Assembly (NCBI RefSeq): GCF_000812875.1
Contig: NZ_JSYK01000003.1
Location: 744,001 to 808,000 of the forward strand
DNA: 64,000 bases
From: Kaistella solincola
GTDB lineage: Bacteria; Bacteroidota; Bacteroidia; Flavobacteriales; Weeksellaceae
Reading direction: 5' to 3'
Part shown: piece after piece, positions 8,372 to 17,344 of the stretch
Layout: each line of letters opens with the position of its first letter
Position numbering within the stretch: position 1 is the first letter of the stretch
Made by a program: the position numbers and the translations under genes
Notes under the pieces: model-generated
The model's input: only the letters and a program-made list of their open reading frames with translations
The model's database searches: none
What the model was told of the DNA's origin: nothing

Positions 8372-9148
8372 TTATTTCAAAAAATTCAGCAGAGCGTCAT
8401 TAAATTCTTTTGGACATTCAAAAGCCGATAAATGTCTTGCATTTAAAATTATATGCTGAGAATTTTTAATGAGTTTCTGCATCTTATTTCCGTCATCAAG
8501 GGTAGTTACCGGATCTTCACTTCCCGAAATAATTAAAACCGGTTTTTCGATGTTTTTTATCTCTTCACTAAAATCTGCATCGCGAACCATAGCGCAACAT
8601 GAAGAATAACCCTGGGCTGAATTTTTTTTGAAATTTTCTAAAATTTGCTGAACTTCTTCAGGTTCGTTTTTAATGAAATCATCGGTAAACCATTTTTCGG
8701 CTGTGTTTTCGGCAACATGTTTCAGTCCTTTAGTTTTAACAATTGAAATTCTCTCGTTCCAGCTTTCCTTTGTTCCGATTTTCGGTGAAGTATTGCACAA
8801 AACGAGTTTTTCAATTCGCTCACCGGCATTTAAAGCAAGCCATTGCCCGATTAAGCCGCCCATCGATAAGCCGCAAAAAATAAAGCTTTTAACGCCTAAA
8901 ATCTCGGTGAGTTGCAAAATATCATTACCTAAAATCTCGGCAGAGTAGTCGCCTTCGGTGGTTTCGCTTTCGCCGTGACCGCGTGTATCGGAAAATAAAA
9001 TGTTGAAATGTTTCGACAACTCATTTTCCTGCTTCGCCCACATGGAATAATTCGTACCGAGCGAGTTTGAAAAAACCAAAGTTTCAGCATTTCTGTTGTC
9101 GAGGAATTTGTAACTTAAAACAGCTTTATTGACGGTTATTTTGGGCAT
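8372..9148 (-). CDS. pcaD: 3-oxoadipate enol-lactonase
   Basis: 258 residues, an alpha/beta hydrolase of the size usual for PcaD. The oxyanion region is NSLGTNYSMW, the nucleophile is Ser95 in CGLSMGG, the acid is probably the Asp of SGSEDPVT, and the base is the His of NARHLSAFE near the C-terminus; these last features are characteristic of PcaD. It hydrolyses 3-oxoadipate enol-lactone to 3-oxoadipate. It sits 76 bp after catA and 99 bp before the CoA-transferase genes, in pathway order. Confidence 0.88.
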   Translation of the reverse strand: MPKITVNKAVLSYKFLDNRNAETLVFSNSLGTNYSMWAKQENELSKHFNILFSDTRGHGESETTEGDYSAEILGNDILQLTEILGVKSFIFCGLSMGGLIGQWLALNAGERIEKLVLCNTSPKIGTKESWNERISIVKTKGLKHVAENTAEKWFTDDFIKNEPEEVQQILENFKKNSAQGYSSCCAMVRDADFSEEIKNIEKPVLIISGSEDPVTTLDDGNKMQKLIKNSQHIILNARHLSAFECPKEFNDALLNFLK

Positions 9149-9224
9149 TTTTTCTGATATTTATAAATTGCCAAAACTCCGCATCCGAAAATGAAGAGTT
9201 TGGTAGAATTGCTATTTCAGTGAA

Positions 9225-10160
9225 CTACGCGTTTTCGTAAGAAGCTCTTGATCGGTGATTTTCACCATCATCCGGCGCTTTAACTTCTTTAATTATGGAG
9301 AAATTGAAAGTTGCATGTGCGTAAGGTTCTTTTTCATAACCGTTTGCTTCCGCTTCTTCGGCAGTATGTCTACTGATGTGTGGAACGAGTTCGTCGCGCG
9401 TTGCAAAAGCAAAATCGTCATAGGTTAACGGATCGCCTTCAATATTGATTTGCGTTGTGAGTTTGCGGTAGTACGGATGTGTCACAAAAAAATGGATGTG
9501 CGCTGGTCTTGCGCCATGTCTTCCAAGCATCGACATCAGCCTTTCAGTAGGGCTTCCCGGAGGGCACGCGTATCCTGGCGGAACAATGGTTTTGAATTTA
9601 TATTTACCATCCGCTCCAACTTTGATCGCGCGTCGTAAATTGAATTCCGATTGCGAAGTATCGAAATAGGAATACATTCCGTTTCCGTTGCAATGCCAAA
9701 CCTCAAGTAAAGCACCTTCGACAGGATTTCCCTGAACATCTTTTATCTGACCTTCCATATAAAACCTTTCCAAATCTCGGTTTTCTTCCGGGTCATTTTC
9801 AAGCTCCGCGTAAGATAGGGTTTCCGGTGCACCGGCAACGTAAAGCGGACCTTCAATGGTTCTTGCAGTAACGCCTTCAATACCGGCTTCTTTGTCTGCC
9901 TGATCTTCCATCACATCGATAAAATGTTCAATTCCGGTTCCGGCGAACACCAATCCCCATTGGTTTGTTTCGCCCACTTCACGCAGAAAATCGGCGGCGT
10001 GCCACATTTCTTCGGAAGTGATATTAAGGTCAACCATTGCATAAAATAGATCTTTCAGCAATCGGTTAGTGATTTCTTTCACGCGCGGATTTCCGGCTTC
10101 AGCGCTTTCTTTAGAAACTATTTTGTCGTAAACTTCGTCTATCTGTTCTCTTGTCAACAT
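9225..10160 (-). CDS. catA: catechol 1,2-dioxygenase
   Basis: 311 residues, intradiol ring-cleavage dioxygenase. An N-terminal helical dimerisation domain (to about residue 95) precedes the catalytic domain with the non-haem Fe(III) ligands Tyr107 (EGPLY), Tyr197 (PPGYACP), His221 and His223 (RPAHIHF). It opens catechol to cis,cis-muconate using O2. I start at the ATG at 10160 (MLTREQ), not the longer frame, because the extra 24 residues are basic, unlike the family, and would run into catC. Protocatechuate 3,4-dioxygenase is unlikely: the long N-terminal domain and single-gene form fit catechol. Confidence 0.92.
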   Translation of the reverse strand: MLTREQIDEVYDKIVSKESAEAGNPRVKEITNRLLKDLFYAMVDLNITSEEMWHAADFLREVGETNQWGLVFAGTGIEHFIDVMEDQADKEAGIEGVTARTIEGPLYVAGAPETLSYAELENDPEENRDLERFYMEGQIKDVQGNPVEGALLEVWHCNGNGMYSYFDTSQSEFNLRRAIKVGADGKYKFKTIVPPGYACPPGSPTERLMSMLGRHGARPAHIHFFVTHPYYRKLTTQINIEGDPLTYDDFAFATRDELVPHISRHTAEEAEANGYEKEPYAHATFNFSIIKEVKAPDDGENHRSRASYENA

Positions 10161-10192
10161 AATTCGTAATTTTTTTATTAATATTCTTTTGA

Positions 10193-10483
10193 TTATAGTA
10201 AATTTTCTTTGATGGCATTTGGGTGTTTGCAAATGCTTGTCACTTTTATATTCATGTATGGGAAAAGTGGGAGAGAGCTGATGATTTCATGCAGTTCTTC
10301 CGGACTTTCAACATCCAGTATGCTGATATTAGAATATTTTCCGGCCACACGCCAAAGATGTTTCCACTTCCCGGAATTTTGCCATTTTTGAGACGTCTCT
10401 TTTTCTCTTTCAAGGAAGCTTTTTAACTTGTCTTCATCCCAGCTTTCAGGGATTTTCACATCCATTTCTACTACGTATACCAT
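10193..10483 (-). CDS. catC: muconolactone delta-isomerase
   Basis: 96 residues, the usual size of this small decameric enzyme. MVYVVEMDVKIPESW at the N-terminus and WRVAGKYSNISILDVESPEE in the middle match the family. It shifts the double bond of muconolactone to give 3-oxoadipate enol-lactone, the substrate of the neighbouring PcaD. It starts 3 bp after the catB stop, which implies translational coupling. Confidence 0.9.
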   Translation of the reverse strand: MVYVVEMDVKIPESWDEDKLKSFLEREKETSQKWQNSGKWKHLWRVAGKYSNISILDVESPEELHEIISSLPLFPYMNIKVTSICKHPNAIKENLL

Positions 10484-10486
10484 GAT

Positions 10487-11611
10487 TTATTTTCTTTTGT
10501 AATGATTTAATTTATCGGTGTTAATCTCGATTCCGAGACCCGGACTATTCGGGACGGAAAGTTGGCGGTCTTTGAAAACCATCGGGTTGGTCACAATATC
10601 GTTCGACAAAAGCAGCGGCCCGAAAAGTTCCGTTCCCCATTGCAGCTTATTAAAGGTGCTGAAAACATGCGCTGATGCAATCGAACCAATGGTGCCTTCG
10701 AGCATTGTGCCGCCGTAAAGCGCAATATCTGCAGCATCGGCAATGGCTGCTATTTTCGCGGAATTGTACAAACCTCCGGCTTTCATAATTTTAACAGCGA
10801 AAACGCTTCCACCACGAATTTTTGAAAGTTTCATCGCATCTTCAGTGGTTGCAACAGCTTCATCTGCCATAATCGGAACATGGAAAAATTCGGTTAAGCG
10901 TGCTAAACCGTCAAAATTGGTTTTTATGATTGGTTGTTCAATTAAGTCTACACCGTTTTCCTGTAAAACTTTAATCCAGGTTTTTGCGGTAAATTCGTCC
11001 CAGGCTTGGTTAATGTCAACCGTAATTTTAATGTTTTCGCCCAGCGCTTTTTTAATTGCGACAACGTGTGCAACATCTTTTTTTGGATCGTTACTGCCGA
11101 TTTTGAGTTTAAAAGTGTCATGCCGGTTGATTGAAATTAAATGCTGAGCTTCCTCGATATCTTTTTCGGTATTTCCACTTGCTAAAGTCCATAAAACCGG
11201 AAGTTTTGTGTTAACCGAACCACCCAAAAGCTGTGCAACAGAAAAACCAAGCCTTTTTCCCAAAGCATCAAGCAAGGCGGTTTCTATTCCGGCTTTTGCA
11301 AATGTGCTGCCTTTCACATTTTTATTGATATCAAGCATTAAAGCATTGATATTTGAAGCATCTTTCCCGCTCAGTAATGGCGAAATATATCGCTCGATGG
11401 TGAGTTTCATCGCCTCCGGAGATTCCGGACCGTAGGTCATTCCGCCAATTGTAGTTGCTTCGCCCCAGCCGATAATTCCGTCGTCCGAGGTAATTTTAAT
11501 GATTACCATCGTTTGGCTCATCATGGTGGCCATCGAAAGTTTGTGCGGACGGATGGTCGGCAGTTCAATAATGTCCGCTTCAACGCTTATAATTTGGGGA
11601 AAATCTGCCAT
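10487..11611 (-). CDS. catB: muconate cycloisomerase
   Basis: 374 residues from the ATG at 11611 (MADFPQ). A longer frame exists to 11701 but its 30 extra residues are unlike the family and would overlap the likely promoter. The enolase-superfamily active site is complete: Lys168 and Lys170 (FKLKIG), Asp199 (DINQAWDE), Glu225 (IEQPI), Asp250 (ADEAV) and Lys274 (AVKIMKAGG). It converts cis,cis-muconate to muconolactone with a divalent metal. First structural gene of the operon. Confidence 0.92.
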   Translation of the reverse strand: MADFPQIISVEADIIELPTIRPHKLSMATMMSQTMVIIKITSDDGIIGWGEATTIGGMTYGPESPEAMKLTIERYISPLLSGKDASNINALMLDINKNVKGSTFAKAGIETALLDALGKRLGFSVAQLLGGSVNTKLPVLWTLASGNTEKDIEEAQHLISINRHDTFKLKIGSNDPKKDVAHVVAIKKALGENIKITVDINQAWDEFTAKTWIKVLQENGVDLIEQPIIKTNFDGLARLTEFFHVPIMADEAVATTEDAMKLSKIRGGSVFAVKIMKAGGLYNSAKIAAIADAADIALYGGTMLEGTIGSIASAHVFSTFNKLQWGTELFGPLLLSNDIVTNPMVFKDRQLSVPNSPGLGIEINTDKLNHYKRK

Positions 11612-11658
11612 TAGTGCTCGATATTTTAAAGTTAAATTGCTGTAACTTAATTGAATAC

Positions 11659-11724
11659 CGAATTTACCACTCTTATTTCCAGGAAAATAGGATTTTTTCA
11701 ATTATTACTAGGATAAATTGAAAA
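11659..11724 (-). promoter_or_regulatory. candidate catB promoter with AraC-type half-sites
   Basis: On the minus strand TAAATTCG (11659-11666) resembles the TAnnTTTG -7 element, about 48 bases before the catB ATG. On the given strand TAGGAT occurs at 11688-11693 and 11709-11714, exactly 21 bp apart, the spacing of AraC-family half-sites; a perfect 9-bp inverted repeat (TTTTCAATT 11695-11703, AATTGAAAA 11716-11724) overlaps them. These sites lie just upstream of where the -33 region should be. Function is inferred. Confidence 0.45.
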
Positions 11725-11778
11725 TACCAGAAAAATGGGCGGTTTAAAATGCGATTTTAAAAGAAGATGAATTGCTGG

Positions 11779-12654
11779 TTAATTATAATTTGCGCGGTAT
11801 TGTTTCGGCGTTTGTCCGGTTTTCTGCTTGAAAAGTCGCGCAAAGTAGCTCGGATCATCAATATCAAACTGATAGGAAACTTCGGAAATGCTGTATTCCA
11901 TATTTTTCAAGGTTGATTTGATGTTCAAAATCAGGAAATCCAGGATGACTTCTTTCGGCGTTTTACCGGAAATCGTTTTGCAGATTTGGCTGAGCGACGC
12001 TACAGAAATTCCGAGCTCGGAAGCGTAATCTTCGATTTTTTTCTTAATGGAATTATTTTCCTGAACCAGTTTTTTAAATTTTCGGAAAACCTTTCTTTCG
12101 TTCTGATTCAGCGTGTGAATCTGCGTTTGGTGCGCCTGGCTGATGCGGTAAAGCCGTAGTAAAAGCATTCCAACCAGATATTGAAGTGCCAAATCTTTGC
12201 CCGGAAGCTGGTTTTGATATTCGAAAATACATTTTTTAATTGTCGTATAGGCGTCCTGAACGAGCTGATTTTCCTGATTGATTTCGGTAATGCTGATGGT
12301 GTCGAGTTCGTAAATTACCGCCACATCAAACTTCAACATCTGTTCCACTGCATTCGCGGAAAGCGAAATGAGATAACCTCTGGAGCCCGGCTCAAACTCC
12401 AAACCATGAAGTACAGATTGCGGAATCGTGAGAACGGAAGGCTTTGAGACGGAATATTTTTCGTTGTTCGCCAAAAGCTTAATTTTGCCCTTTTCAAGCA
12501 CGAAAATTTGGAACAAATTGCGGTGCGCGTGCGATTTTATGGAATATCCGGATTTGCTGAAAACATCGTCCAACGGAATAATATTGATCATTTCACGTAC
12601 CAACTTTATCGATTGCTCGCCATAAACACCGTTGTAGTAAACCTTTTGACCCAT
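11779..12654 (-). CDS. AraC family transcriptional regulator
   Basis: 291 residues. An N-terminal cupin sensor domain (about 25-160, with KSHAHRNLFQIFVLEKGKI) is joined to a C-terminal double helix-turn-helix (about 190-290) ending with DIDDPSYFARLFKQKTGQTP, the AraC signature. It lies immediately upstream of catB on the same strand, 167 bp away, and is the likely activator of the catechol operon, responding to a pathway intermediate. That is inference from position and from half-site spacing. Cat operons of Proteobacteria use LysR-type CatR instead. Confidence 0.9.
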   Translation of the reverse strand: MGQKVYYNGVYGEQSIKLVREMINIIPLDDVFSKSGYSIKSHAHRNLFQIFVLEKGKIKLLANNEKYSVSKPSVLTIPQSVLHGLEFEPGSRGYLISLSANAVEQMLKFDVAVIYELDTISITEINQENQLVQDAYTTIKKCIFEYQNQLPGKDLALQYLVGMLLLRLYRISQAHQTQIHTLNQNERKVFRKFKKLVQENNSIKKKIEDYASELGISVASLSQICKTISGKTPKEVILDFLILNIKSTLKNMEYSISEVSYQFDIDDPSYFARLFKQKTGQTPKQYRANYN

Positions 12655-12681
12655 TTTTTAAAATTACAAAAAATCCGGCAC

Positions 12682-12714
12682 AAAAAAATTTGCCGTTAAA
12701 AGGGCAAATTTTTC
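12682..12714. repeat. GGCAAATTTTT palindrome upstream of the AraC gene
   Basis: AAATTTGCC, a GTTAAAA spacer, and GGGCAAATTT form one of the best-conserved copies of the recurring palindrome. It lies between the hydrolase stop and the regulator start, so it may also end the hydrolase transcript. Confidence 0.5.
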
Positions 12715-12727
12715 ATTTTCTAAATGC

Positions 12728-13729
12728 TTATTTGATGAATTCCAGCAGCGGTTTTATAAATCGCTCAAAAACTTCAATGTGTGGCGAATGTCCGACGTTT
12801 TCCAGCTCCACGAGTTTTGAACCTTTAATTTTTTTCTGGGTTTCTTTGCCTAAATTCTGGTAAAGTCCCATCAGCGGCTGCAACTCCTTTGGCGCATTTC
12901 CTTTGCCTATCGCGGTTCTGTCCCGCGTACCGATGATTAAAAGCGTTGGCGCTGTAATTTTTTCAAAATCGTCAACCACAGGTTGCGTGTAAATCATATC
13001 GGTGGTCAGCGCGGCGTTCCAGGCAGTTATCGGGAAATCTTTTGAAATCGTCCAGCCAGCTAAAAGATTCAGCCACGGGTCGTATTCAGGTTTCCATTTT
13101 CCGTCGTAGTAAAATTTCAGCTGATAATCTTTGTAGGAATGGTAGGTGTTTTTAAGCTCGGAAGCGTACAATTTATCGATGTTTTGGTATGGTGAAAAGT
13201 TCCGGTAATCTTCCAGACCAATCGGGTTTTCAAGAATTAATTTTTCGACTCTTTCCGGATACATCACCGCCATTGTCGTCGCCAACATTCCGCCCATGGA
13301 ATGACCGAGTACAATAAATTTTTCAATTTTTAAATCATCTAAAATAATTTTGGTATTTTCTGCAAGTTGCTGAAAACTGAATTGATACTGTTTCGGTTTC
13401 GACGATTTCCCGAAACCAATCTGATCCGGCATAATGACCCGGAAACCTTCTTTTAAGAGCGCTTTCGCGGTTTGTTCGAAATAGTAGCCGTTGAAATTTT
13501 TACCGTGAAGCAAAACGATGGTTTTACCGTTTGGTTTTTCCGGTTTTGCATCCATGAAAGCCATTTTCAAGTTTTGTCCTTGGTTTTTCACTTCTTTAAA
13601 ATGAACCGGAAACGGATATTTTACAGTAGTCAGCTCCGCATCCAAAGGGTGAAGTTTAGAAAGATTCTGTGCATTGCAGGAAATGAAAAACAGAAAGAAC
13701 ACGGAAAAAATTAGCTGCTTAAATGACAT
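12728..13729 (-). CDS. alpha/beta hydrolase, predicted lipoprotein
   Basis: 333 residues from the ATG at 13729. The upstream ATG at 13747 lies inside the promoter -7 element, so it is unlikely to be used. A signal with SPII lipobox FISC precedes CNAQ. The hydrolase core has VLLHGKNFNGYYF, the nucleophile in LGHSMGGM, the acid in IGTRDRTA and the base His in NVGHSPH. It is anchored in the periplasm or outer membrane and probably hydrolyses esters or lactones. It precedes the AraC gene on the same strand, but whether it belongs to catechol metabolism is unclear. Confidence 0.82.
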   Translation of the reverse strand: MSFKQLIFSVFFLFFISCNAQNLSKLHPLDAELTTVKYPFPVHFKEVKNQGQNLKMAFMDAKPEKPNGKTIVLLHGKNFNGYYFEQTAKALLKEGFRVIMPDQIGFGKSSKPKQYQFSFQQLAENTKIILDDLKIEKFIVLGHSMGGMLATTMAVMYPERVEKLILENPIGLEDYRNFSPYQNIDKLYASELKNTYHSYKDYQLKFYYDGKWKPEYDPWLNLLAGWTISKDFPITAWNAALTTDMIYTQPVVDDFEKITAPTLLIIGTRDRTAIGKGNAPKELQPLMGLYQNLGKETQKKIKGSKLVELENVGHSPHIEVFERFIKPLLEFIK

Positions 13730-13744
13730 TTTTTTGAATTTCCT

Positions 13745-13752
13745 CAAATTTA
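13745..13752 (-). promoter_or_regulatory. Bacteroidota -7 element of the hydrolase gene
   Basis: CAAATTTA on the given strand is TAAATTTG on the minus strand, 15 bases before the ATG at 13729. It decides the start of that gene. Confidence 0.5.
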
Positions 13753-13795
13753 CGAAACTATTTTTTTAGCCTTAAAAACACTAAAGATTTTAAAA

Positions 13796-14569
13796 TTAAG
13801 GTTGGGCGGTGGCAGTTTTAAATTTAAATAAATGGATAACGCTGCTGGTTACTAAAACAACCGCTGCAATAATCGCGTAAGTGTTAACGACAGAATTGGT
13901 GTCGCTGTTTGACTGCGCAATTGCGACAAAAGCCCAGGCTCCGACAAATGCGAAAAACGGAGCATTTTTTCTCCACGTCATCAATAGATGAATAACAGTA
14001 GCAATGCTGATTAGAATAATGGTCCAGGCCGCTTCCGGAATGCCGAAACCGTTCCAGCCAATTTTTTGCAGCCAGGAAGCGGTGGCAACAATCAGCGCAA
14101 CACTCATCCAACCGGCGTAAATTTGAAAAGGAACGTTGATTAACCACTTTTTTAAGCCGCTTTTAGCAAAATCTAAAGCAGGTATTAAAATCATTAGCAA
14201 AGAAACCATCGCGACAATTAAAATTAAAACTGAAAAACCGGCGAAACCATACAACCAGACGACGATCCAGGAACAGTTTGCGACGCAGGAAAGAACGAAC
14301 CACCAACCCATTTTTTCTACAAATTTGTCAGTGTCGTTTTTTTCGGGTTTAAATAAACTTCGGCCGGTATAAATTACGAAAGCCAGCATGAAAAGATAGA
14401 TCAAGCCCCAAATCGAAAAAGCATAACCTGCGGGTGTAATTAAAGTTTTGTATTGGTCGGAAACATCACCGATCGTTTTAGCGTCGAAAATGCCCGTGTT
14501 GCTTAAATAATTGAAAATAATGGTGAAAACTAAAGCGAAGCCGTTGGCAATCTGTAATGTTTTTTTCAT
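13796..14569 (-). CDS. TspO/MBR-related tryptophan-rich membrane protein
   Basis: 257 residues with seven or eight hydrophobic helices and many tryptophans (GWWFVLSC, ASWLQKIGWNGFG, WRKNAPFF). PAGYAFSIWGLIYL in the second helix region is the classical TspO motif. Bacterial TspO proteins bind porphyrins and help handle light or oxidative stress; these long relatives in Flavobacteriia are normally labelled tryptophan-rich sensory protein and have no proven ligand. Single gene between an MBL hydrolase and the lipoprotein hydrolase, both also on the minus strand. Confidence 0.75.
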   Translation of the reverse strand: MKKTLQIANGFALVFTIIFNYLSNTGIFDAKTIGDVSDQYKTLITPAGYAFSIWGLIYLFMLAFVIYTGRSLFKPEKNDTDKFVEKMGWWFVLSCVANCSWIVVWLYGFAGFSVLILIVAMVSLLMILIPALDFAKSGLKKWLINVPFQIYAGWMSVALIVATASWLQKIGWNGFGIPEAAWTIILISIATVIHLLMTWRKNAPFFAFVGAWAFVAIAQSNSDTNSVVNTYAIIAAVVLVTSSVIHLFKFKTATAQP

Positions 14570-14649
14570 TGTTTAGTTTTTTTAAAATTATAAAAAAAAG
14601 CTGTTTTAACAGCATATTTTTTTAATTCAAAGAAATTCGTTCCAAACGG

Positions 14650-15768
14650 TTAATCGTAAGCTTCCCACCAATTTTCATAAGTTTTGGTGTCATCCTGCCA
14701 ATGAACAATTTCACCAATTTTAGGCGTTATAAGCGGTAATTTTTCGGTTTTGTTCAGTTCGGTAATTTTTTTCAAAGGTTCTTTCCAGCCGTGCAGCGAA
14801 AGCTCAAATTTAGAATTGTGAACCGGAATAATGTGCTTCGCGTTTAGGTTTTTCGCCGCCACCAAAAATTCTTCCGGAAGGATGTGAATATAGCGCCAGT
14901 CTTTGTTGTATTGCCCCAATTCTAAAATAGCGAGCTCAAAACCACCGTGTTTTTTTCCGATTTTTTCAAAATGATCATCAAAACCGGAATCGCCGCCGAG
15001 ATAAATTTTTCGCTGTGGTGTTTCGAAAACAAAACTTGCCCAAATTGCCTGATTTCTTTTGAATGTTCTGCCGGAAAAATGTCGCGCTGTTTCGGCATAT
15101 ACTTTATAACCGTTTCCTAAATCTGCGCTTTCGCCCCAGTCCAGTTCGATAATTTTTTCAGGCTTATAACCCCAATATTCCAGATGTTCGCCTGTTCCCA
15201 AACCGGTGATTACCTGCTTGACTTTCGGCAGCAGTTTTGTCACGGTTTCGTAATCGAGGTGATCCCAATGATCGTGCGAAATTATAAGATAATCAAGCTC
15301 CGGAATGTCGTCTGTCGTGTATACATCTGAACCTCCAAACGCTTTCGTGGTGAATGAAAATGGTGAAGCATTGCCGCTCAAAACCGGATCAACCAGAATT
15401 TTTTTGCCGTCAATCTGCAGAAAATAGGAGGAATGTCCCATCCAAACGTAAACATTTTCATTCGGATTTAAATTTTTTAGATTGCTTTTGGTGAAATTGA
15501 ATTTCTGCTGCGGTTTGGCATTTCCATTTTTACCAAACAAAAAGCGGTACATCACTTTCGGCATCGAAGTATCTTCCGCGAGTTGCGGCGTAAAATTCAG
15601 ATTGTCAAAACTATTATTTATATAATGCGGCGACTTTTTAATTCTTTCCAAGCGCTTTCCCGACGGCGCTTTCCCGAATTTGGGGTGCTGCAAAATAAAA
15701 TAGCCGGAAACCACCAAAACTGAAATTAATATTAAAACTGCTATCATAATTTTCTTCAGAACTTTCAT
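14650..15768 (-). CDS. membrane-anchored MBL-fold metallo-hydrolase
   Basis: 372 residues. One N-terminal membrane helix (about residues 5-26) is followed by a metallo-beta-lactamase fold. The metal-binding motif HxHxDH is His165, His167, Asp169, His170 (SHDHWDH), with further ligands in YAETARHFSGR, LGGDSGFDDHF and IPVHNSKF. The region SSYFLQIDGKKILVDPVLSG resembles UlaG-like and NAPE-phospholipase D-like hydrolases, which act on lactones or phosphodiesters. Substrate unknown. Probably faces the periplasm. Confidence 0.85.
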   Translation of the reverse strand: MKVLKKIMIAVLILISVLVVSGYFILQHPKFGKAPSGKRLERIKKSPHYINNSFDNLNFTPQLAEDTSMPKVMYRFLFGKNGNAKPQQKFNFTKSNLKNLNPNENVYVWMGHSSYFLQIDGKKILVDPVLSGNASPFSFTTKAFGGSDVYTTDDIPELDYLIISHDHWDHLDYETVTKLLPKVKQVITGLGTGEHLEYWGYKPEKIIELDWGESADLGNGYKVYAETARHFSGRTFKRNQAIWASFVFETPQRKIYLGGDSGFDDHFEKIGKKHGGFELAILELGQYNKDWRYIHILPEEFLVAAKNLNAKHIIPVHNSKFELSLHGWKEPLKKITELNKTEKLPLITPKIGEIVHWQDDTKTYENWWEAYD

Positions 15769-15905
15769 TGACTTCGGTTAATTTCGTTCACTTTTAAAAT
15801 ATAAAATGAATTAAAATTTTACATTTAAATGCGCACAAATGTAATTTAAAATTAAAGAATGAATTAAATCAGGCGAATACTTTTATCTATGTTTGAAATT
15901 TGTGG

Positions 15906-15913
15906 TAACTTTA
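15906..15913 (+). promoter_or_regulatory. -7 element of the SRPBCC gene
   Basis: TAACTTTA is close to TAnnTTTG, 25 bases before the ATG at 15939. Confidence 0.4.
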
Positions 15914-15938
15914 ATATCATCTATAAAAAATTACTGTT

Positions 15939-16364
15939 ATGCACGAAAATGTGGTTGTAAAAAAAGAAATCAATGCGCCGGTAGAAAAAGTTTGGCAGGC
16001 TTTGACTGATAAAGCACTGATGAAAAAATGGTATTTCGATATTCCGGATTTTGAACTGGAAACTCATAAGGAATTCAATTTTTATGAGCCGGGCGATGCT
16101 AAAAAATATCACCACCGCTGTGAAATTTTAGAAATAATTCCTGAGCGCAAGCTAAAGCATACCTGGACTTATCCCGAACTTTCGAAAGACAAAAGCATTG
16201 TGAAATGGGAGCTTGAGCAAGACGGAGACAAATCTTTGGTAAAAATCACGCATAAAGGCCTCGAAAATTTTAAGCACCTCGGCACCGACTTTCAAAAGGA
16301 AAGTTTTAACAACGGTTGGACGGAAATTTTAGGTAAAAATTTAAAAGAATTTGTAGAACAGTAA
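15939..16364 (+). CDS. SRPBCC (AHSA1-like) domain protein
   Basis: 141 residues. VVKKEINAPVEKVWQALTD at the start and KESFNNGWTEILGKNLKEF at the end are the hallmarks of the AHSA1/SRPBCC helix-grip fold, a cavity-forming domain that binds hydrophobic ligands. Soluble, no signal. No enzyme activity can be deduced. It is a single gene that converges on tatC, with a terminator between them. Confidence 0.85.
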   Translation: MHENVVVKKEINAPVEKVWQALTDKALMKKWYFDIPDFELETHKEFNFYEPGDAKKYHHRCEILEIIPERKLKHTWTYPELSKDKSIVKWELEQDGDKSLVKITHKGLENFKHLGTDFQKESFNNGWTEILGKNLKEFVEQ

Positions 16365-16367
16365 AAC

Positions 16368-16397
16368 GAAAAAAAACGGTCAAATAGGCCGTTTTTT
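16368..16397. terminator. bidirectional terminator between SRPBCC gene and tatC
   Basis: AAAACGGTC and GGCCGTTTT form a stem around AAATA, flanked by A and T runs. Confidence 0.7.
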
Positions 16398-16403
16398 TAT
16401 TTT

Positions 16404-17231
16404 TTATTTTTGAAGTTCCGTGCTTTCCAGATTTCTTTTCTGCACTTTTTTGAAGGTGTAGGCACACATCAAAATGCTGAATTCATACAGCAAAAGCAGT
16501 GGTAAAGCCGCCATCATCATGCTTAAAACATCTGCGGGCGTTATGATCGCTGCGACAACCATGATTAAAACAATGGCGTGCCTGCGATATTTTCGCATGA
16601 ATTGCGGCGTAAGAATTCCAATGGAAGTAAGGAAATAAACAATCACCGGAAAAAGGAAAACCAATCCCATTCCTAAAACAATCTGCATAAATAAAGTGGT
16701 GTAATCTGTCAAATCAAAAAGCTGCGTGATGCTGTCTGAAACTTTGAAAAGCAAACCAAAATTTATAGCGAAAGGCAAGATTAAAAAGTAGCCGCAAAGA
16801 ATTCCAACCGCAAATAAAATCCAGACAAAATTGATTAAGAAAACCGAATTTTTTCTTTCTTTCGGGTGTAAAGCCGGCGAGATAAAGCGCCATAACTCCC
16901 AGATTAAATAAGGAAAAGCTGCCACCATTCCACCGAAAATAGAAACTGCCATCATGACGTTGAACTGCTCGAAAAGTTTTTTCTGCTGAACGGCAAAATT
17001 TCCGGGAAGCGTGATGCTGTTTTCACCGATGAGTTCGCGCGAAAAATGATTCACCACACGGAAAGTTAAAAAATCATTGCGTGTAGGCCCGAAAAAAATA
17101 TGGTCCATAATCCAGTTTACATTGAAACCGATAACGATGGCACAAACCACAATCGCAATGAGAGAACGGACTAAATGTGCTCTTAATTCACCTATATGCC
17201 CGAGAAAGGACATTTCTTTTTTTTCGGTCAC
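16404..17231 (-). CDS. tatC: twin-arginine translocase subunit TatC
   Basis: 275 residues with six hydrophobic helices. MSFLGHIGELRAHLVRSL at the N-terminus contains the conserved FLxHxxELR signature, and FxFPVIVYFLTSIGILTP the conserved loop. TatC receives folded proteins with twin-arginine signals at the inner membrane. No tatA or tatB is adjacent. Its upstream region (17232-17400) holds one copy of the 45-bp TTCCGTG element. kdsD lies upstream on the same strand. Confidence 0.93.
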   Translation of the reverse strand: MTEKKEMSFLGHIGELRAHLVRSLIAIVVCAIVIGFNVNWIMDHIFFGPTRNDFLTFRVVNHFSRELIGENSITLPGNFAVQQKKLFEQFNVMMAVSIFGGMVAAFPYLIWELWRFISPALHPKERKNSVFLINFVWILFAVGILCGYFLILPFAINFGLLFKVSDSITQLFDLTDYTTLFMQIVLGMGLVFLFPVIVYFLTSIGILTPQFMRKYRRHAIVLIMVVAAIITPADVLSMMMAALPLLLLYEFSILMCAYTFKKVQKRNLESTELQK

Positions 17232-17344
17232 GAAAATTTATTTTAATTATGTACGAGTCCGCCGGTAAAGCGGTTTTTTCTGCAGTTGCGAAATTATAAA
17301 TTAATTGCTGAATAATTTTAATATGTTCCAAATATTATAATTCT

